This document shows, piece by piece, positions 33,971-42,928 of a stretch of 64,000 nt of DNA. Within the stretch, counting starts at the first letter, position 1. Each line of letters opens with the position of its first letter. The position numbers were made by a program, and so were the translations under genes. A model generated the notes under the pieces. The model ran no database searches. It was not told where the DNA came from and saw only the letters and a program-made list of their open reading frames with translations. This DNA is from Isoptericola peretonis. Its GTDB lineage: Bacteria > Actinomycetota > Actinomycetes > Actinomycetales > Cellulomonadaceae. The DNA is taken from positions 114,202-178,201 of the forward strand of contig JALQCY010000007.1 in NCBI GenBank assembly GCA_023241745.1, given 5' to 3'.

Positions 33971-34444
33971 TCAGCGGCGCAGCTCGTGCTCCCACCACAC
34001 CTGGTCGCGCATCACCCAGTGCTCGGCCTCGAGCCCGTCGGCGACGCGGACCAGGTGCATCTCGCGCACGGTGAAGCGCCGGTGCGAGGGCGCGACGCCG
34101 AGGAAGAACCCCGAGTGCAGGGCGCTGAACGCCACGTGCAGGGCCACCATGTCCCCCTCGGTGAGGGCGTGCAGCACCTCGACGTGCTGCTCGTCGAAGG
34201 CGTCGTGGAACCAGTGCATGGTGGCGACCAGGGCGTCGGGACCGCCGGCGCAGCCCGGCAGCACGTCGTGGTTGCGGAAGCCCGGCGCGAGCTGGCGCCG
34301 GAGCACCGCCTCGGCGCCGGACGGCATCGCGTTCGCGTGCACCCGCGTCGCGACCGCCCGCGGGGTGGACCGCAGCGGCGCCGACGAGGGCATGGTGGCC
34401 TGGCCCGCGGGTGTCGCGGGCGCCTGGTCGAGGATCACGGACAT
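33971..34444 (-). CDS. SnoaL-like ester cyclase / polyketide cyclase family protein
   Basis: 157 residues with an NTF2-like fold of the SnoaL type: the second half (MHWFHDAFDEQHVEVLHALTEGDMVALHVAFSALHSGFFLGVAPSHRRFTVREMHLVRVADGLEAEHWVMRD) is the typical pattern, including the final hydrophobic strand. The N-terminal 30 residues are unstructured and Pro/Ala-rich. No neighbouring biosynthetic genes explain it; many such proteins are of unknown function. Starts at ATG 34444 with AGGAGT upstream (read on the minus strand). Confidence 0.72.
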   Translation of the reverse strand: MSVILDQAPATPAGQATMPSSAPLRSTPRAVATRVHANAMPSGAEAVLRRQLAPGFRNHDVLPGCAGGPDALVATMHWFHDAFDEQHVEVLHALTEGDMVALHVAFSALHSGFFLGVAPSHRRFTVREMHLVRVADGLEAEHWVMRDQVWWEHELRR

Positions 34445-34610
34445 CAGGACTCCTTCGTCCGGCCGCTACGGTGCTCACGGTGAGCGCCGGCGACGACCGC
34501 TCCTATCCTTCGAGAGCACGCAGCGACCGCGGCGTGACGCGGCCCATGAGGTGAACTGGCGGTGACGTGGTGGTGAGACCTACGACCGGGACGACGACGG
34601 GGGCGTCCTC

Positions 34611-35657
34611 GTGACGGCGGTGACGGGGCACGGGCCCTGGCCCGGCGGCGCCCGGGACGAGCTGACGGCCCAGCAGACGGTGCTCGACGACCTGGCGGCC
34701 CTGCCCACCGGCGTCGACCCGGTGCCGTTCCTGGCGCAGCTCACGGGCCGGGGCCCGGGGGCCGACGCCGTGGGACGGACGGCCGCGCTGCTCGCCGAGA
34801 TGCCGGTCGAGCTGGGCCCGCACGGCTGGAAGCTGGCCGACCACCCCGGGGCCGACCTGCGGCGTGCGGACGCGCTGCTGCGTGAGGACCTGTCCGCGCT
34901 CGCGGTGGCCGCCGTCGGCTACGAGGGGCCGCTCGCCGTCGAGCTCGTCGGGCCGTGGACCCTCGCGGCGGAGCTCTGGTCCGCCCGCGGCGACCGCGTG
35001 CTCGCCGACGTCGGTGCGCGCCGCGACCTGTCCCTCGCGCTGGGGGAGGCGGTGCGCGAGCACGTGGCCGAGGTGCGCCGCCAGGTGCCGGGCGCGACGC
35101 CGGTCGTGCAGCTCACGGAGCCGTTGCTCGGGCAGGTGCACGCGGGCGTGCTGCCCAGCTTCTCGGGCTTCTCGCGGCTGCGCGCCGTGCCCGGACCGGA
35201 CGTCGTCGAGGGGCTGCGGCCCGTCGTCGACGCCGCGCACGACGCCGGCGCCCGCGTGGTGGTGCACCTCGGCGCCACGTGGGTCGGCGTGCCGCCGGTC
35301 GCGCTCGCGGGGGCGGACGCCGTGGGGCTCGACCTCGCGGACGTCGGCGGTCGGGAGGGCGGGGGCTGGAACGAGCGCGCGTGGGAGCTGCTGGCCCGCG
35401 CCACGGAGCGGGGCCTGGGGCTGTGGGCCGGGCTGCCGCCCGCCACCGTGTCGCAGTGCTCCGGCCCGCAGCTCGGGGAGCTGGTGCGCCTCGTCGCCGA
35501 GCCGTGGCGTCGCGTCGGCCTGCCCGCGGCGGGACTGGCCGACGTCACGCTCCTCGCCGCGCCCCGCCGCCGTCCCCAGGCGGTCGACACCCACCGGGCC
35601 GAGCTCGCCAACCTCGGCCGGGTCGCGGAGGCGCTCGCGGAGCGGGCCGCCTCCTGA
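34611..35657 (+). CDS. MetE-like (cobalamin-independent methionine synthase fold) protein with degenerate metal site
   Basis: 348-residue protein in the position of mycobacterial Rv3015c, between mnmA and ligA. It has the UROD/MetE-type barrel pattern: ELVGPWTLAAEL, VVQLTEPLLGQVHAG, GLRPVVDAAHDAGARVVVHLGA, and a late AAGLADVTLLAAPRRRPQ. In homologues as remembered, the zinc ligands are in an HCC/HxC segment and a late CGL segment; here the equivalents read VHLGATW and TLLAAPRRRP, so both cysteines appear lost. Function unknown; methionine synthesis is doubtful. GTG 34611. Confidence 0.7.
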   Translation: MTAVTGHGPWPGGARDELTAQQTVLDDLAALPTGVDPVPFLAQLTGRGPGADAVGRTAALLAEMPVELGPHGWKLADHPGADLRRADALLREDLSALAVAAVGYEGPLAVELVGPWTLAAELWSARGDRVLADVGARRDLSLALGEAVREHVAEVRRQVPGATPVVQLTEPLLGQVHAGVLPSFSGFSRLRAVPGPDVVEGLRPVVDAAHDAGARVVVHLGATWVGVPPVALAGADAVGLDLADVGGREGGGWNERAWELLARATERGLGLWAGLPPATVSQCSGPQLGELVRLVAEPWRRVGLPAAGLADVTLLAAPRRRPQAVDTHRAELANLGRVAEALAERAAS

Positions 35658-35756
35658 GCGCGGGCCCGTCGTCGCGGGCCGGGACCGATCCGGGACCGAT
35701 CCGGGGAGATCTCGCCGATGCGCGGCGCGGGCTCCCGCGGGCCCGGCTCGGGTGCG

Positions 35757-35762
35757 TAGGCT
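35757..35762 (+). promoter_or_regulatory. Candidate -10 for the beta-phosphoglucomutase/GH65 pair
   Basis: TAGGCT about 65 nt before the GTG at 35828, leaving a leader with the ribosome site GAAGGA. No -35 match. Confidence 0.35.
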
Positions 35763-35827
35763 GATCCTCGGCGTCGGACCGAGGGGTGCGGTGCCCGCGA
35801 CCTGACCCCGACCCGCGAAGGACACCC

Positions 35828-36583
35828 GTGACCAGCCTCCGAGCCGTGCTGTTCGACCTCGACGGCGTGCTCACCCCGACCGCCGAGGTGCACATGCGGG
35901 CGTGGGAACGCCTGTTCGCGCCCTACTGCGAGGCCCGCGGCCTCGCGCCGTACACGTCCGCGGACTACTTCGCGCACATCGACGGCAAGCCGCGGTACGA
36001 CGGCGTGGCCACGTTCCTCGGCTCGCGCGGCGTCGAGCTGCCGCGCGGCACCGCCGACGACGCGCCGGGGGAGGACACCGTCTCCGCGCTCGGCAACCGC
36101 AAGGACGTGATCGTCAACCGGATGTTCGACGAGGAGGGCATCACGCCCTACCCCGGCTCGGTGCGCTTCCTGGACGCCGTGACCGCCGCGGGCGCGCAGG
36201 TGGCCGTGGTCTCGTCCTCGCGGAACACCCCGGCCGTGCTCGACGCCGCCGGGCTGACGCACCGGTTCGCCGTCGTCGTGGACGGCAACGTCGCCGCGCG
36301 CGAGCACCTGGCGGGCAAGCCTGCCCCCGACACGTACCTGCGCGCCGCCGAGCTGCTCGGCGTGCCGGCCGCCGAGGCGGTCGTCGTCGAGGACGCGCTG
36401 TCGGGCGTACAGGCCGGTGCCGCCGGCCCGTTCGGCCTGGTGCTCGGCGTGGACCGCGGCGTCGGTGCGCAGGCGCTCACCGCGCACGGCGCGGACCGCG
36501 TCGTGGCCGACCTGGGCGAGCTCGACGCGTCCGTCCTGGACGCCCCGGCCCGCCCCGCCGACGGGCAGGAGGGACGCGCATGA
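35828..36583 (+). CDS. pgmB: HAD-family beta-phosphoglucomutase
   Basis: 251-residue haloacid-dehalogenase-type phosphomutase, converting beta-glucose 1-phosphate to glucose 6-phosphate. The nucleophile motif is LFDLDGVLTPT (Asp nucleophile and Asp acid/base two residues on), motif 2 is VAVVSSSRNT, motif 3 includes the lysine of LAGKPAPDTYL, and motif 4 is VVVEDALSGVQAG. The helical cap starts after EVHMRAWERLF. It is coupled by ATGA to the GH65 phosphorylase, whose beta-glucose 1-phosphate product it would use. GTG 35828 with GAAGGA upstream. Confidence 0.9.
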   Translation: MTSLRAVLFDLDGVLTPTAEVHMRAWERLFAPYCEARGLAPYTSADYFAHIDGKPRYDGVATFLGSRGVELPRGTADDAPGEDTVSALGNRKDVIVNRMFDEEGITPYPGSVRFLDAVTAAGAQVAVVSSSRNTPAVLDAAGLTHRFAVVVDGNVAAREHLAGKPAPDTYLRAAELLGVPAAEAVVVEDALSGVQAGAAGPFGLVLGVDRGVGAQALTAHGADRVVADLGELDASVLDAPARPADGQEGRA

Positions 36584-39057
36584 TCCGCCGTACCGCAGAC
36601 GAGCAGCGCTCCGTGGACCGGCTGCGCTTCCCCGCCGAGCCCTGGCGGCTCGTGGAGGCCAAGTTCTCCGCGGACGAGCTGGGCGTCTCGGAGTCGCTGT
36701 TCGCGGTGGCGAACGGCTACCTGGGCATGCGGGGCAACGTCGAGGAGGGGCGCGAGTCCCACATCCACGGCACCTTCGTCAACGGCTTCCACGAGACGTG
36801 GCCGATCCGGCACGCCGAGGAGGCGTACGGCTTCGCCAAGGTGGGCCAAACCATCGTCAACGCGCCGGACACCAAGGTGATCCGGCTGTACGTGGACGAC
36901 GAGCCGCTGCTCCTGCCGGTGGCCGACCTCATCGAGTACGAGCGGGCGCTCGACCTGCGCGACGGGGTGCTGCGCCGCGACATCCTGTGGCGCACGCCGT
37001 CGGGCAAGCGGGTCCGCGTCAGCTCGCAGCGCATGGTGTCGTTCGTCGAGCGCCACCTGGCGGTGATGACGTTCGAGGTCACCCTGCTGGACGACGACGG
37101 CCCGGTGGCGATCTCCTCGCAGATCCTCAACCGGCAGGACGGGCAGGACGAGTACCACGTGCCGTCCGCCTCCCTCGGCGAGGCCTTCGACCCGCGCAAG
37201 GCGGAGGCGTTCGCGGGCCGGGTGCTGCAGCCGCAGACGCGATGGGGCGACGACGAGCGGCTGGTCCTGTCCTTCCGGTGCACCAACTCGGGCATGACGC
37301 TCGCCGTGGCTGCCGACCACCACCTGGAGACCCAGGACGAGTGGGACGTGCGTACCCAGGTGGACGACGACGTCGCCAAGCACGTCTTCCGTGTCGACGC
37401 GAAGGCCGGCCACCCGGTCCGCCTGACGAAGGTCGTCAGCTACCACACGTCCCGCGGCGTCCCGACGCGCGAGCTCGTCGACCGCTGCCGCCGCACGCTC
37501 GACCGCGTCCGCGCGAACGGCATCGAGACCGAGTTCCGGGACCAGCGCGCGTGGCTCGACGACTTCTGGGCCCGCTCCGACGTCGAGATCCACGGGCGCC
37601 CGGAGATCCAGCAGGCCGTGCGCTGGAACCTCTTCCAGCTCGCGCAGGCGACCGCCCGGGCCGAGGGCTCGGGCGTGCCGGCGAAGGGGCTCACGGGCAG
37701 CGGCTACTCCGGCCACTACTTCTGGGACACGGAGATCTACGTGCTCCCCTTCCTCACGTACACGAGTCCCCGCTACGCGCGCAACGCCCTGCGGTTCCGG
37801 TACCAGATGCTCGACGCGGCCCGCCGCCGCGCGCGGGAGCTGTCGCAGAAGGGCGCGCTGTTCCCGTGGCGGACCATCAACGGCGAGGAGGCGTCGGCCT
37901 ACTACGCCGCCGGCACCGCGCAGTACCACATCGACGCCGACATCAGCTACGCGCTGGTGCAGTACATCCGCGCCACGGGCGACCGCGACTTCCTGCGCGG
38001 GGAGGGCGTCGACGTCCTCGTGGAGACCGCCCGCATGTGGGAGGACCTGGGCTTCTGGCGGGCCAACGGGGACGACACCTTCCACATCCACGGCGTCACC
38101 GGCCCGGACGAGTACACCACCGTGGTGAACGACAACCTGTTCACCAACGTCATGGCGCGGTTCAACCTGCGCGCCGCGGCGTTCGTCGTGGAGACGATGC
38201 GCGCGGACTACCCGGAGGACTACGCCCGCCTCGCCGACCGCCTGTCCCTCGGGGTGCACGAGACCACCGAGTGGGCGCGCGCCGCGGACCACATGTCCAT
38301 CCCCTACGACGAGAGCATCGGCATCCACCCGCAGGACTCGCACTTCCTCGAGCGGGAGATCTGGGACCTGGCGGCGACGCCCGTCACGAAGCGGCCGCTC
38401 CTGCTGCACTACCACCCGCTGGTGATCTACCGGTACCAGGTGCTCAAGCAGGCCGACGTGGTGCTCGCGCTGTTCCTCCAGGGCAAGTACTTCACCGCGG
38501 AGGAGAAGCTCGCCGACTTCGAGTACTACGACCCGCTGACCACGGGTGACTCGACGCTGTCGGGGGTCGTCCAGTCGATCATCGCGGCCGAGGTGGGGTA
38601 CCACGAGCTCGCCCTGGAGTACTTCGTCTCCTCGCTCCTGGTGGACCTGGCCAACCTGCACTCGAACGCGGCCGACGGCGTGCACGTCGCCTCCGCCGGA
38701 GGCACCTGGACGGCGCTCGCGTTCGGGTTCGGCGGGATGCGCGACCACGACGGCGAGCTGTCCTTCGACCCCCGCCTGCCGCAGGGCTGGGAGGGCCTGA
38801 CCTTCCGCGTGACCTGGCACGGGTCGCGCCTGCGCGTGACGGTGCGGCCCGACGAGCTCGAGCTGGTGGCGGAGACCGGCGAGGGCGCCCGTGTCACGGT
38901 GCGCGGCGAGCAGGTGAAGGTCGTGCCGGGCGAGGTCACGCGCGTCGCGCTCGACGGTCAGGGGCCCGTGCGCCCGGGCCGCCCGAGCCTGCGCGCCCTG
39001 TCCGGCAACCGGCGCGAGGACGGCACGCTCATCACCGCGACGGTGCCGCACTCCTGA
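36580..39057 (+). CDS. Glycoside hydrolase family 65 disaccharide phosphorylase
   Basis: 825-residue inverting phosphorylase (maltose, trehalose, kojibiose or nigerose type) releasing beta-glucose 1-phosphate. The N-terminal beta-sandwich begins WRLVEAKFSADELGVSESLFAVANGYLGMRGN; the (alpha/alpha)6 barrel holds GYSGHYFWDTEIYVLPF and the catalytic acid E511 in HGVTGPDEYT; phosphate-site residues are expected in VHVASAGGTWTALAFGFGG. The C-terminal beta-domain is complete. Coupled to pgmB, so disaccharides are channelled to glucose 6-phosphate without ATP. Substrate cannot be decided from sequence alone. Confidence 0.93.
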   Translation: MIRRTADEQRSVDRLRFPAEPWRLVEAKFSADELGVSESLFAVANGYLGMRGNVEEGRESHIHGTFVNGFHETWPIRHAEEAYGFAKVGQTIVNAPDTKVIRLYVDDEPLLLPVADLIEYERALDLRDGVLRRDILWRTPSGKRVRVSSQRMVSFVERHLAVMTFEVTLLDDDGPVAISSQILNRQDGQDEYHVPSASLGEAFDPRKAEAFAGRVLQPQTRWGDDERLVLSFRCTNSGMTLAVAADHHLETQDEWDVRTQVDDDVAKHVFRVDAKAGHPVRLTKVVSYHTSRGVPTRELVDRCRRTLDRVRANGIETEFRDQRAWLDDFWARSDVEIHGRPEIQQAVRWNLFQLAQATARAEGSGVPAKGLTGSGYSGHYFWDTEIYVLPFLTYTSPRYARNALRFRYQMLDAARRRARELSQKGALFPWRTINGEEASAYYAAGTAQYHIDADISYALVQYIRATGDRDFLRGEGVDVLVETARMWEDLGFWRANGDDTFHIHGVTGPDEYTTVVNDNLFTNVMARFNLRAAAFVVETMRADYPEDYARLADRLSLGVHETTEWARAADHMSIPYDESIGIHPQDSHFLEREIWDLAATPVTKRPLLLHYHPLVIYRYQVLKQADVVLALFLQGKYFTAEEKLADFEYYDPLTTGDSTLSGVVQSIIAAEVGYHELALEYFVSSLLVDLANLHSNAADGVHVASAGGTWTALAFGFGGMRDHDGELSFDPRLPQGWEGLTFRVTWHGSRLRVTVRPDELELVAETGEGARVTVRGEQVKVVPGEVTRVALDGQGPVRPGRPSLRALSGNRREDGTLITATVPHS

Positions 39058-39127
39058 CGATGTTGTGGGCGCGATTTCGGGGACTATTCGCGACCGAATA
39101 GTCCCCGAAATCGCGCCCACAACATCG
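39058..39127. terminator. Perfect 33-bp inverted repeat between convergent genes
   Basis: Arms 39058-39090 and 39095-39127 are exact reverse complements around a 4-nt loop (CGAC). The element fills essentially the whole gap between the GH65 stop (39057) and the peptidase stop (39129), and reads the same on both strands. A bidirectional terminator is the simplest role. It is AT-richer (GATTTC, ACTATTCG) than its surroundings, so a mobile palindromic repeat is possible. Confidence 0.8.
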
Positions 39128-39128
39128 G

Positions 39129-41387
39129 TCAGGCGAGGCGCTCGCGCAGGAAGGTCCAGGCGAGGGCGGCCATGTGCGCGGCCTGCGCGTTGTTCGCCGC
39201 GCCGCCGTGCCCGCCCTCGACGTTCTCGTAGTACGTCACGTCGTGGCCTGAGCCCCCCGAGGCCAGCATCAGGGCGGCCAGCTTCCGTGCGTGGCCCGGG
39301 TGCACGCGGTCGTCCTTGGTCGACGTCGTGAACAGGACCGGCGGGGAGGAACGGCGTCCGTCGAACAGGTGGTACGGCGAGAAGGTGCGGACGAACTCCC
39401 AGTCGTCGGTGTCCGGGTCGCCGTACTCGGCCACCCACGACGCCCCGGCGAGCAGGTGCGAGTAGCGCTTCATGTCGAGCAGCGGCACCTGCACCACCAC
39501 CGCGCCGAACAGCTCGGGGTACTGCGTGAGCATGTTGCCCGCGAGCAGCCCGCCGTTGGAGCCGCCCTGCGCCCCGAGGTGGGCCGGCGTCGTGATGCCG
39601 CGGGCGACGAGGTCGCGCGCGACGGCCGCGAAGTCCTCGTAGGCCTTGTGCCGCTTCTCCCGCAGCGCGGCCTGGTGCCACGCCGGGCCGTACTCGCCGC
39701 CGCCGCGGATGTTCGCCACGACGTACACGCCGCCGCGCGCGAGCCACGCCCGCCCGACCGTGCCGGAGTAGCCGGGCAGCAGGGGGATCTCGAAGCCGCC
39801 GTACCCGTACAGCAGGGTGGGGGCGGTGCCCTCCACCGACGGGTCCGCCCGGCGCACCAGGTCCTCGCGCCCGACGACGAAGTACGGCACCCGGGTCCCG
39901 TCGTCCGAGGTGGCGAAGTGCTGCTCGGCGACCATGCCGTCGGCGTCGAAGTACGCGGGCGCGGCCTTCAGCGGCTCGGGCGCGCCGGGTCCCGCGCCAG
40001 GTCCCGCGCCAGGTCCCGCGCCGGGCCCCGCGACGGTCGCCAGACCGAGGGTGGAGGGCGTGAGGTAGCCGGTCGTCGTGACCCAGACGTCGTCGCCGTC
40101 CACGGGGTCGACGGCGCGGACCCCGACGGTCAGCAGGCCGCCGCCCAGGGGCAGCTCGGAGCGGGTCCAGGGCGCGCCCGGGGCGGCGTCGGCCGGCGGC
40201 GTGAGCACGTGCACGGCGTTCTTCACGTCGTCGAGCACGTTGACGACGAGGTGGTGGCGCGTCCACGTGGCGCCGACCAGCGATGTCGAGGGCGTCGGCG
40301 AGAACAGGACGGCGAGGTCGCGGGACCCGGCGAGGAACGCGTCGACGGGCGCCGCGAGCAGGGAGCCCGCGGCGTGGCGGCGGGCCGCGCGCCCGGTCGC
40401 CTCGTCCGCCGCGATCTCCCACTCGTCGCGCAGCTCCACCAGCAGCCACTCGCGGTGGAAGCCCACCTCGGCCGACTCGGGCACGTCCACCTTCACGAGG
40501 CGCTGCCCGGCCATCCCGACGTCCTCGACGAGGTAGGTCTCCGAGCGGTAGAAGGCGATCGACCGGCTCACGACGTCCCGCTCGAACCCGGGCGTGCGGG
40601 AGCGCCGCGCCGAGATGTACATGTCGGCGTCCGTCCCCTCGTACACGACGACGGCCTCCTCCAGCGGCGTCCCGCGCCGCCAGAGCTTCGCGATCCGCGG
40701 GTAGCCCGACGGGGTCGTGGTCCCCGGCCCGAAGTCGGTGAAGACGTAGACCGTGTCCTCGTCGGCCCAGGCGAGGCCGCCCTTGGCGCCCGTGCGGCCG
40801 TCGGCGCGTGCGGTGTCGCGCTCGAAGCCGCCCTCGGAGGCAGGGACGAACCTCTTGTCGACCAGGTCGAACTCGCGCGTGACGTCGGCGTCCGAGCCGC
40901 CGGGGGACAGGTCCACCAGGGCGCGCCGCCACGGCTCGCCGGCCGCGAGCTGCTCCGGCGTCGGGCGCAGCAGCGTGGCCCCGTGCCACACCCAGCTCTC
41001 GCCCTCCGCGGCGGCAAGGGCGTCCAGGTCGAGCACGGTCTCCCACCGCGGGGCGTCGGTGCGGTAGGAGTCGAGGGTGGTGCGACGCCACAGTCCGCGC
41101 TCGTGCTCGGCGTCGCGCCAGAAGTTGTACAGGTGGTCACCGACGCGCGACACGTCCGGGATGCGCTCGTCCGAGTCGAGCACCTCGCGGACCGCCGCCT
41201 CGGTCTCGGCGAAGCCCGGGGCGGCGCCGACGGTCGCGTGCGCGTGCTCGTTGCGGGCGCGCACCCAGTCCAGCGCGGCGTCGCCCTCGACGTCCTCGAG
41301 CCAGGCGAACGGGTCCGGGCGGCCCGGGTCGAGCGGCGTGGGCGGGGCGGGGGCGTGCGGTGCGGCCTCGAGGCGCTCGGCGGTCAT
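39129..41387 (-). CDS. Prolyl oligopeptidase (S9A serine peptidase)
   Basis: 752-residue serine peptidase cleaving short proline-containing peptides. The beta-propeller occupies about residues 75-440 and the alpha/beta-hydrolase domain the rest. Catalytic serine is in LGAQGGSNGGLLAG, aspartate in TTSTKDDRVHPGHARKL, and histidine in ENVEGGHGGAANN. PLLYGYGGF-like LLYGYGGFEIPLLPGYS and VVANIRGGGEYGPAWHQ are standard. No signal peptide, so cytoplasmic. ATG 41387 is used; GTG 41396 would add three residues. A Gly-Ala-Gly-Pro repeat sits at the domain junction. Confidence 0.92.
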   Translation of the reverse strand: MTAERLEAAPHAPAPPTPLDPGRPDPFAWLEDVEGDAALDWVRARNEHAHATVGAAPGFAETEAAVREVLDSDERIPDVSRVGDHLYNFWRDAEHERGLWRRTTLDSYRTDAPRWETVLDLDALAAAEGESWVWHGATLLRPTPEQLAAGEPWRRALVDLSPGGSDADVTREFDLVDKRFVPASEGGFERDTARADGRTGAKGGLAWADEDTVYVFTDFGPGTTTPSGYPRIAKLWRRGTPLEEAVVVYEGTDADMYISARRSRTPGFERDVVSRSIAFYRSETYLVEDVGMAGQRLVKVDVPESAEVGFHREWLLVELRDEWEIAADEATGRAARRHAAGSLLAAPVDAFLAGSRDLAVLFSPTPSTSLVGATWTRHHLVVNVLDDVKNAVHVLTPPADAAPGAPWTRSELPLGGGLLTVGVRAVDPVDGDDVWVTTTGYLTPSTLGLATVAGPGAGPGAGPGAGPGAPEPLKAAPAYFDADGMVAEQHFATSDDGTRVPYFVVGREDLVRRADPSVEGTAPTLLYGYGGFEIPLLPGYSGTVGRAWLARGGVYVVANIRGGGEYGPAWHQAALREKRHKAYEDFAAVARDLVARGITTPAHLGAQGGSNGGLLAGNMLTQYPELFGAVVVQVPLLDMKRYSHLLAGASWVAEYGDPDTDDWEFVRTFSPYHLFDGRRSSPPVLFTTSTKDDRVHPGHARKLAALMLASGGSGHDVTYYENVEGGHGGAANNAQAAHMAALAWTFLRERLA
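39985..40032 (-). repeat. 12-bp tandem repeat encoding Gly-Ala-Gly-Pro units
   Basis: Four 12-bp units (plus-strand consensus CCAGGTCCCGCG, with outer copies having G for A and one T-to-C change) encode (GAGP)4-like sequence in the peptidase, just before the hydrolase domain. It probably forms a flexible joint between propeller and catalytic domains. Confidence 0.9.
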
Positions 41388-41560
41388 GCTCGGCACCCTA
41401 ACGGCCCGTCCCCTTTCACCCGGGGGACCGCCGTGGTAAAAACTCCTGGTCAGGGCATTGATCCCGCTTTGGACGTTCCAAGGGCTTCGCGGAGACGGCC
41501 GCTTTCGTGCCGTGCGACCGCCGCGCGACCCGTCCCTTCCTTTCCACCCACGGGGGTGCG
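41388..41560 (+). promoter_or_regulatory. Conservon upstream region
   Basis: 173-nt gap between the peptidase start and cvnA, AT-richer than its surroundings (GGTAAAAACTCC at 41433). It holds a small palindrome TTGGA-CGT-TCCAA at 41469-41481. No convincing -35/-10 pair was found. Confidence 0.3.
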
Positions 41561-42928
41561 GTGAGCACGACGACGTCTGCCGGCTCGCGCGCGACGGCGC
41601 GCGTCCCGGCCCTGGTGTGCGCGGTGGCCGCGGTCCTGGCCGTCGCGGCCGTCCCGGTGCTCGACGACCGGCTGCCCGCGGCGGGGTGGGCGCCGTCCGC
41701 GGCCGCCGCCGTGCTGGTCGTCGCGGCGACCGTCCTGCTGTCGCGGTCCGCGCGTCGCGCGGAGGCCGGCCGCCGTGAGCTGCTGGCCGAGCGCGACCGG
41801 CTCGCCGCGGACCTCGCGGCCGGCGGCCGCGCCCTGCAGGAGGCGACCGCGGAGCTGGCCCGTACCCGCGAGTCGCGGGACGACCAGCGGGTCGCCGTGG
41901 AGACCGCCGTCGTCGCGCTGGCCCGCAAGGTCCAGGCGTCCGCGCACCGCATCCAGGAGGAGGCCGCGCGGGTCGTGCAACGGCACGCGGCCGACCCGGA
42001 CGTGCTGCAGACGTCGATGCGGATCGACCACGCCGCCGCCCAGCACGCGCGCCAGGCGCAGAACCTCGTCGCCCTGTGCGGCCGGCGTCCCGGCCAGACG
42101 TGGGACGACCCGCTCCCGTTCCCGGACGTCGTCCGCGCGGCCGCGGGGCGGATCACCGCCTTCCGGCGCGTCGAGGTCTCCGGCGACCCGGGCCTGGCGG
42201 TGCTGGGCCGGGCGGTCGAGCCTGTCGTGCACGTGGTGGCCGAGCTGCTCGCGAACGCCACGCAGTGCTCCCCGCCGAACACCCAGGTGCTCGTCGCGAT
42301 CCGGCAGGTGCAGCGCGGCGCGGTCGTCGAGATCGACGACTGCGGCGTGGGCATGGCGCCGCGAGAGCTGGAGCGGGTGCGGGCGGTGGCCTCGGGCGCG
42401 CGGCCGGTGGGCATCACCGACCTCGGGGAGGTGCCCCACACCGGGCTCGCCGTCGTCGGCTCGTACGCCCGCGCCCTCGACCTGCGCGTCGACCTCATGG
42501 AGTCGGTCTACGGCGGCCTGCGGGCCGTCGTGATGGTGCCCGGCGAGCTGACCACCGCGGCCGCGGCGGCCCCCGCGGCGCTCGCTCCGAGCGTCGACGC
42601 GGGCTGGGAGGAACCGGCCGGCGGCGGCGCGCGCGCCTCCTCGGACGCGGACGGCACTCCGGGCGGCTCCCGGGACGCCGCGGCCGGGCCGTCGCCCGAC
42701 GCCGCGCCCGCGCTGCCGCAGCGCCGGGCGCGCCGGGGTGCGGCCGGGCCCGCCGCGACGGGGGCCCAACGGACGGTGCCTCCGGCGCACGACACGACCG
42801 AGCCTGCCCAGGGCCGGACCCCCGACCAGACGGCGGAGGAGGCGGGCGCGTGGATCGGCGCGTTCTTCTCCGCCGGCCACGACAGCACGCCGTCCGCCGT
42901 GACGGAACCGAACTCGGAGGACACATGA
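41561..42928 (+). CDS. cvnA: Conservon sensor histidine kinase-like ATPase CvnA
   Basis: 455 residues: one or two N-terminal transmembrane helices (residues about 12-70), a coiled-coil/dimerisation region with RIDHAAAQHARQAQNLVALCG, and a GHKL ATPase domain with the N-box ELLANATQCSPPNT and G1 box IDDCGVGMAP. The C-terminal 130 residues are a low-complexity Ala/Pro/Gly tail ending in a short conserved-looking helix (EEAGAWIGAFFSAG). CvnA proteins sense membrane signals in Streptomyces conservons; kinase activity is uncertain. GTG 41561; ATGA overlap with cvnB. Confidence 0.9.
   Translation: MSTTTSAGSRATARVPALVCAVAAVLAVAAVPVLDDRLPAAGWAPSAAAAVLVVAATVLLSRSARRAEAGRRELLAERDRLAADLAAGGRALQEATAELARTRESRDDQRVAVETAVVALARKVQASAHRIQEEAARVVQRHAADPDVLQTSMRIDHAAAQHARQAQNLVALCGRRPGQTWDDPLPFPDVVRAAAGRITAFRRVEVSGDPGLAVLGRAVEPVVHVVAELLANATQCSPPNTQVLVAIRQVQRGAVVEIDDCGVGMAPRELERVRAVASGARPVGITDLGEVPHTGLAVVGSYARALDLRVDLMESVYGGLRAVVMVPGELTTAAAAAPAALAPSVDAGWEEPAGGGARASSDADGTPGGSRDAAAGPSPDAAPALPQRRARRGAAGPAATGAQRTVPPAHDTTEPAQGRTPDQTAEEAGAWIGAFFSAGHDSTPSAVTEPNSEDT

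Noticed and set aside
34445-34610. Cobalamin or SAM riboswitch before the MetE-like gene
   Set aside because: Only a 13-bp palindrome GCTCAC-G-GTGAGC (34473-34485) was found; none of the riboswitch core boxes is present.
36148-41091. A 1647-codon minus-strand frame crossing the GH65 gene and the peptidase gene
   Set aside because: It runs through the 33-bp palindrome and is a third-position artefact on both sides; the real genes are convergent and fully supported by motifs.
41469-41481. TTGGA-CGT-TCCAA as a defined conservon operator
   Set aside because: Five-base arms occur by chance at this scale and no regulator gene is adjacent; kept only as a note in the upstream region.
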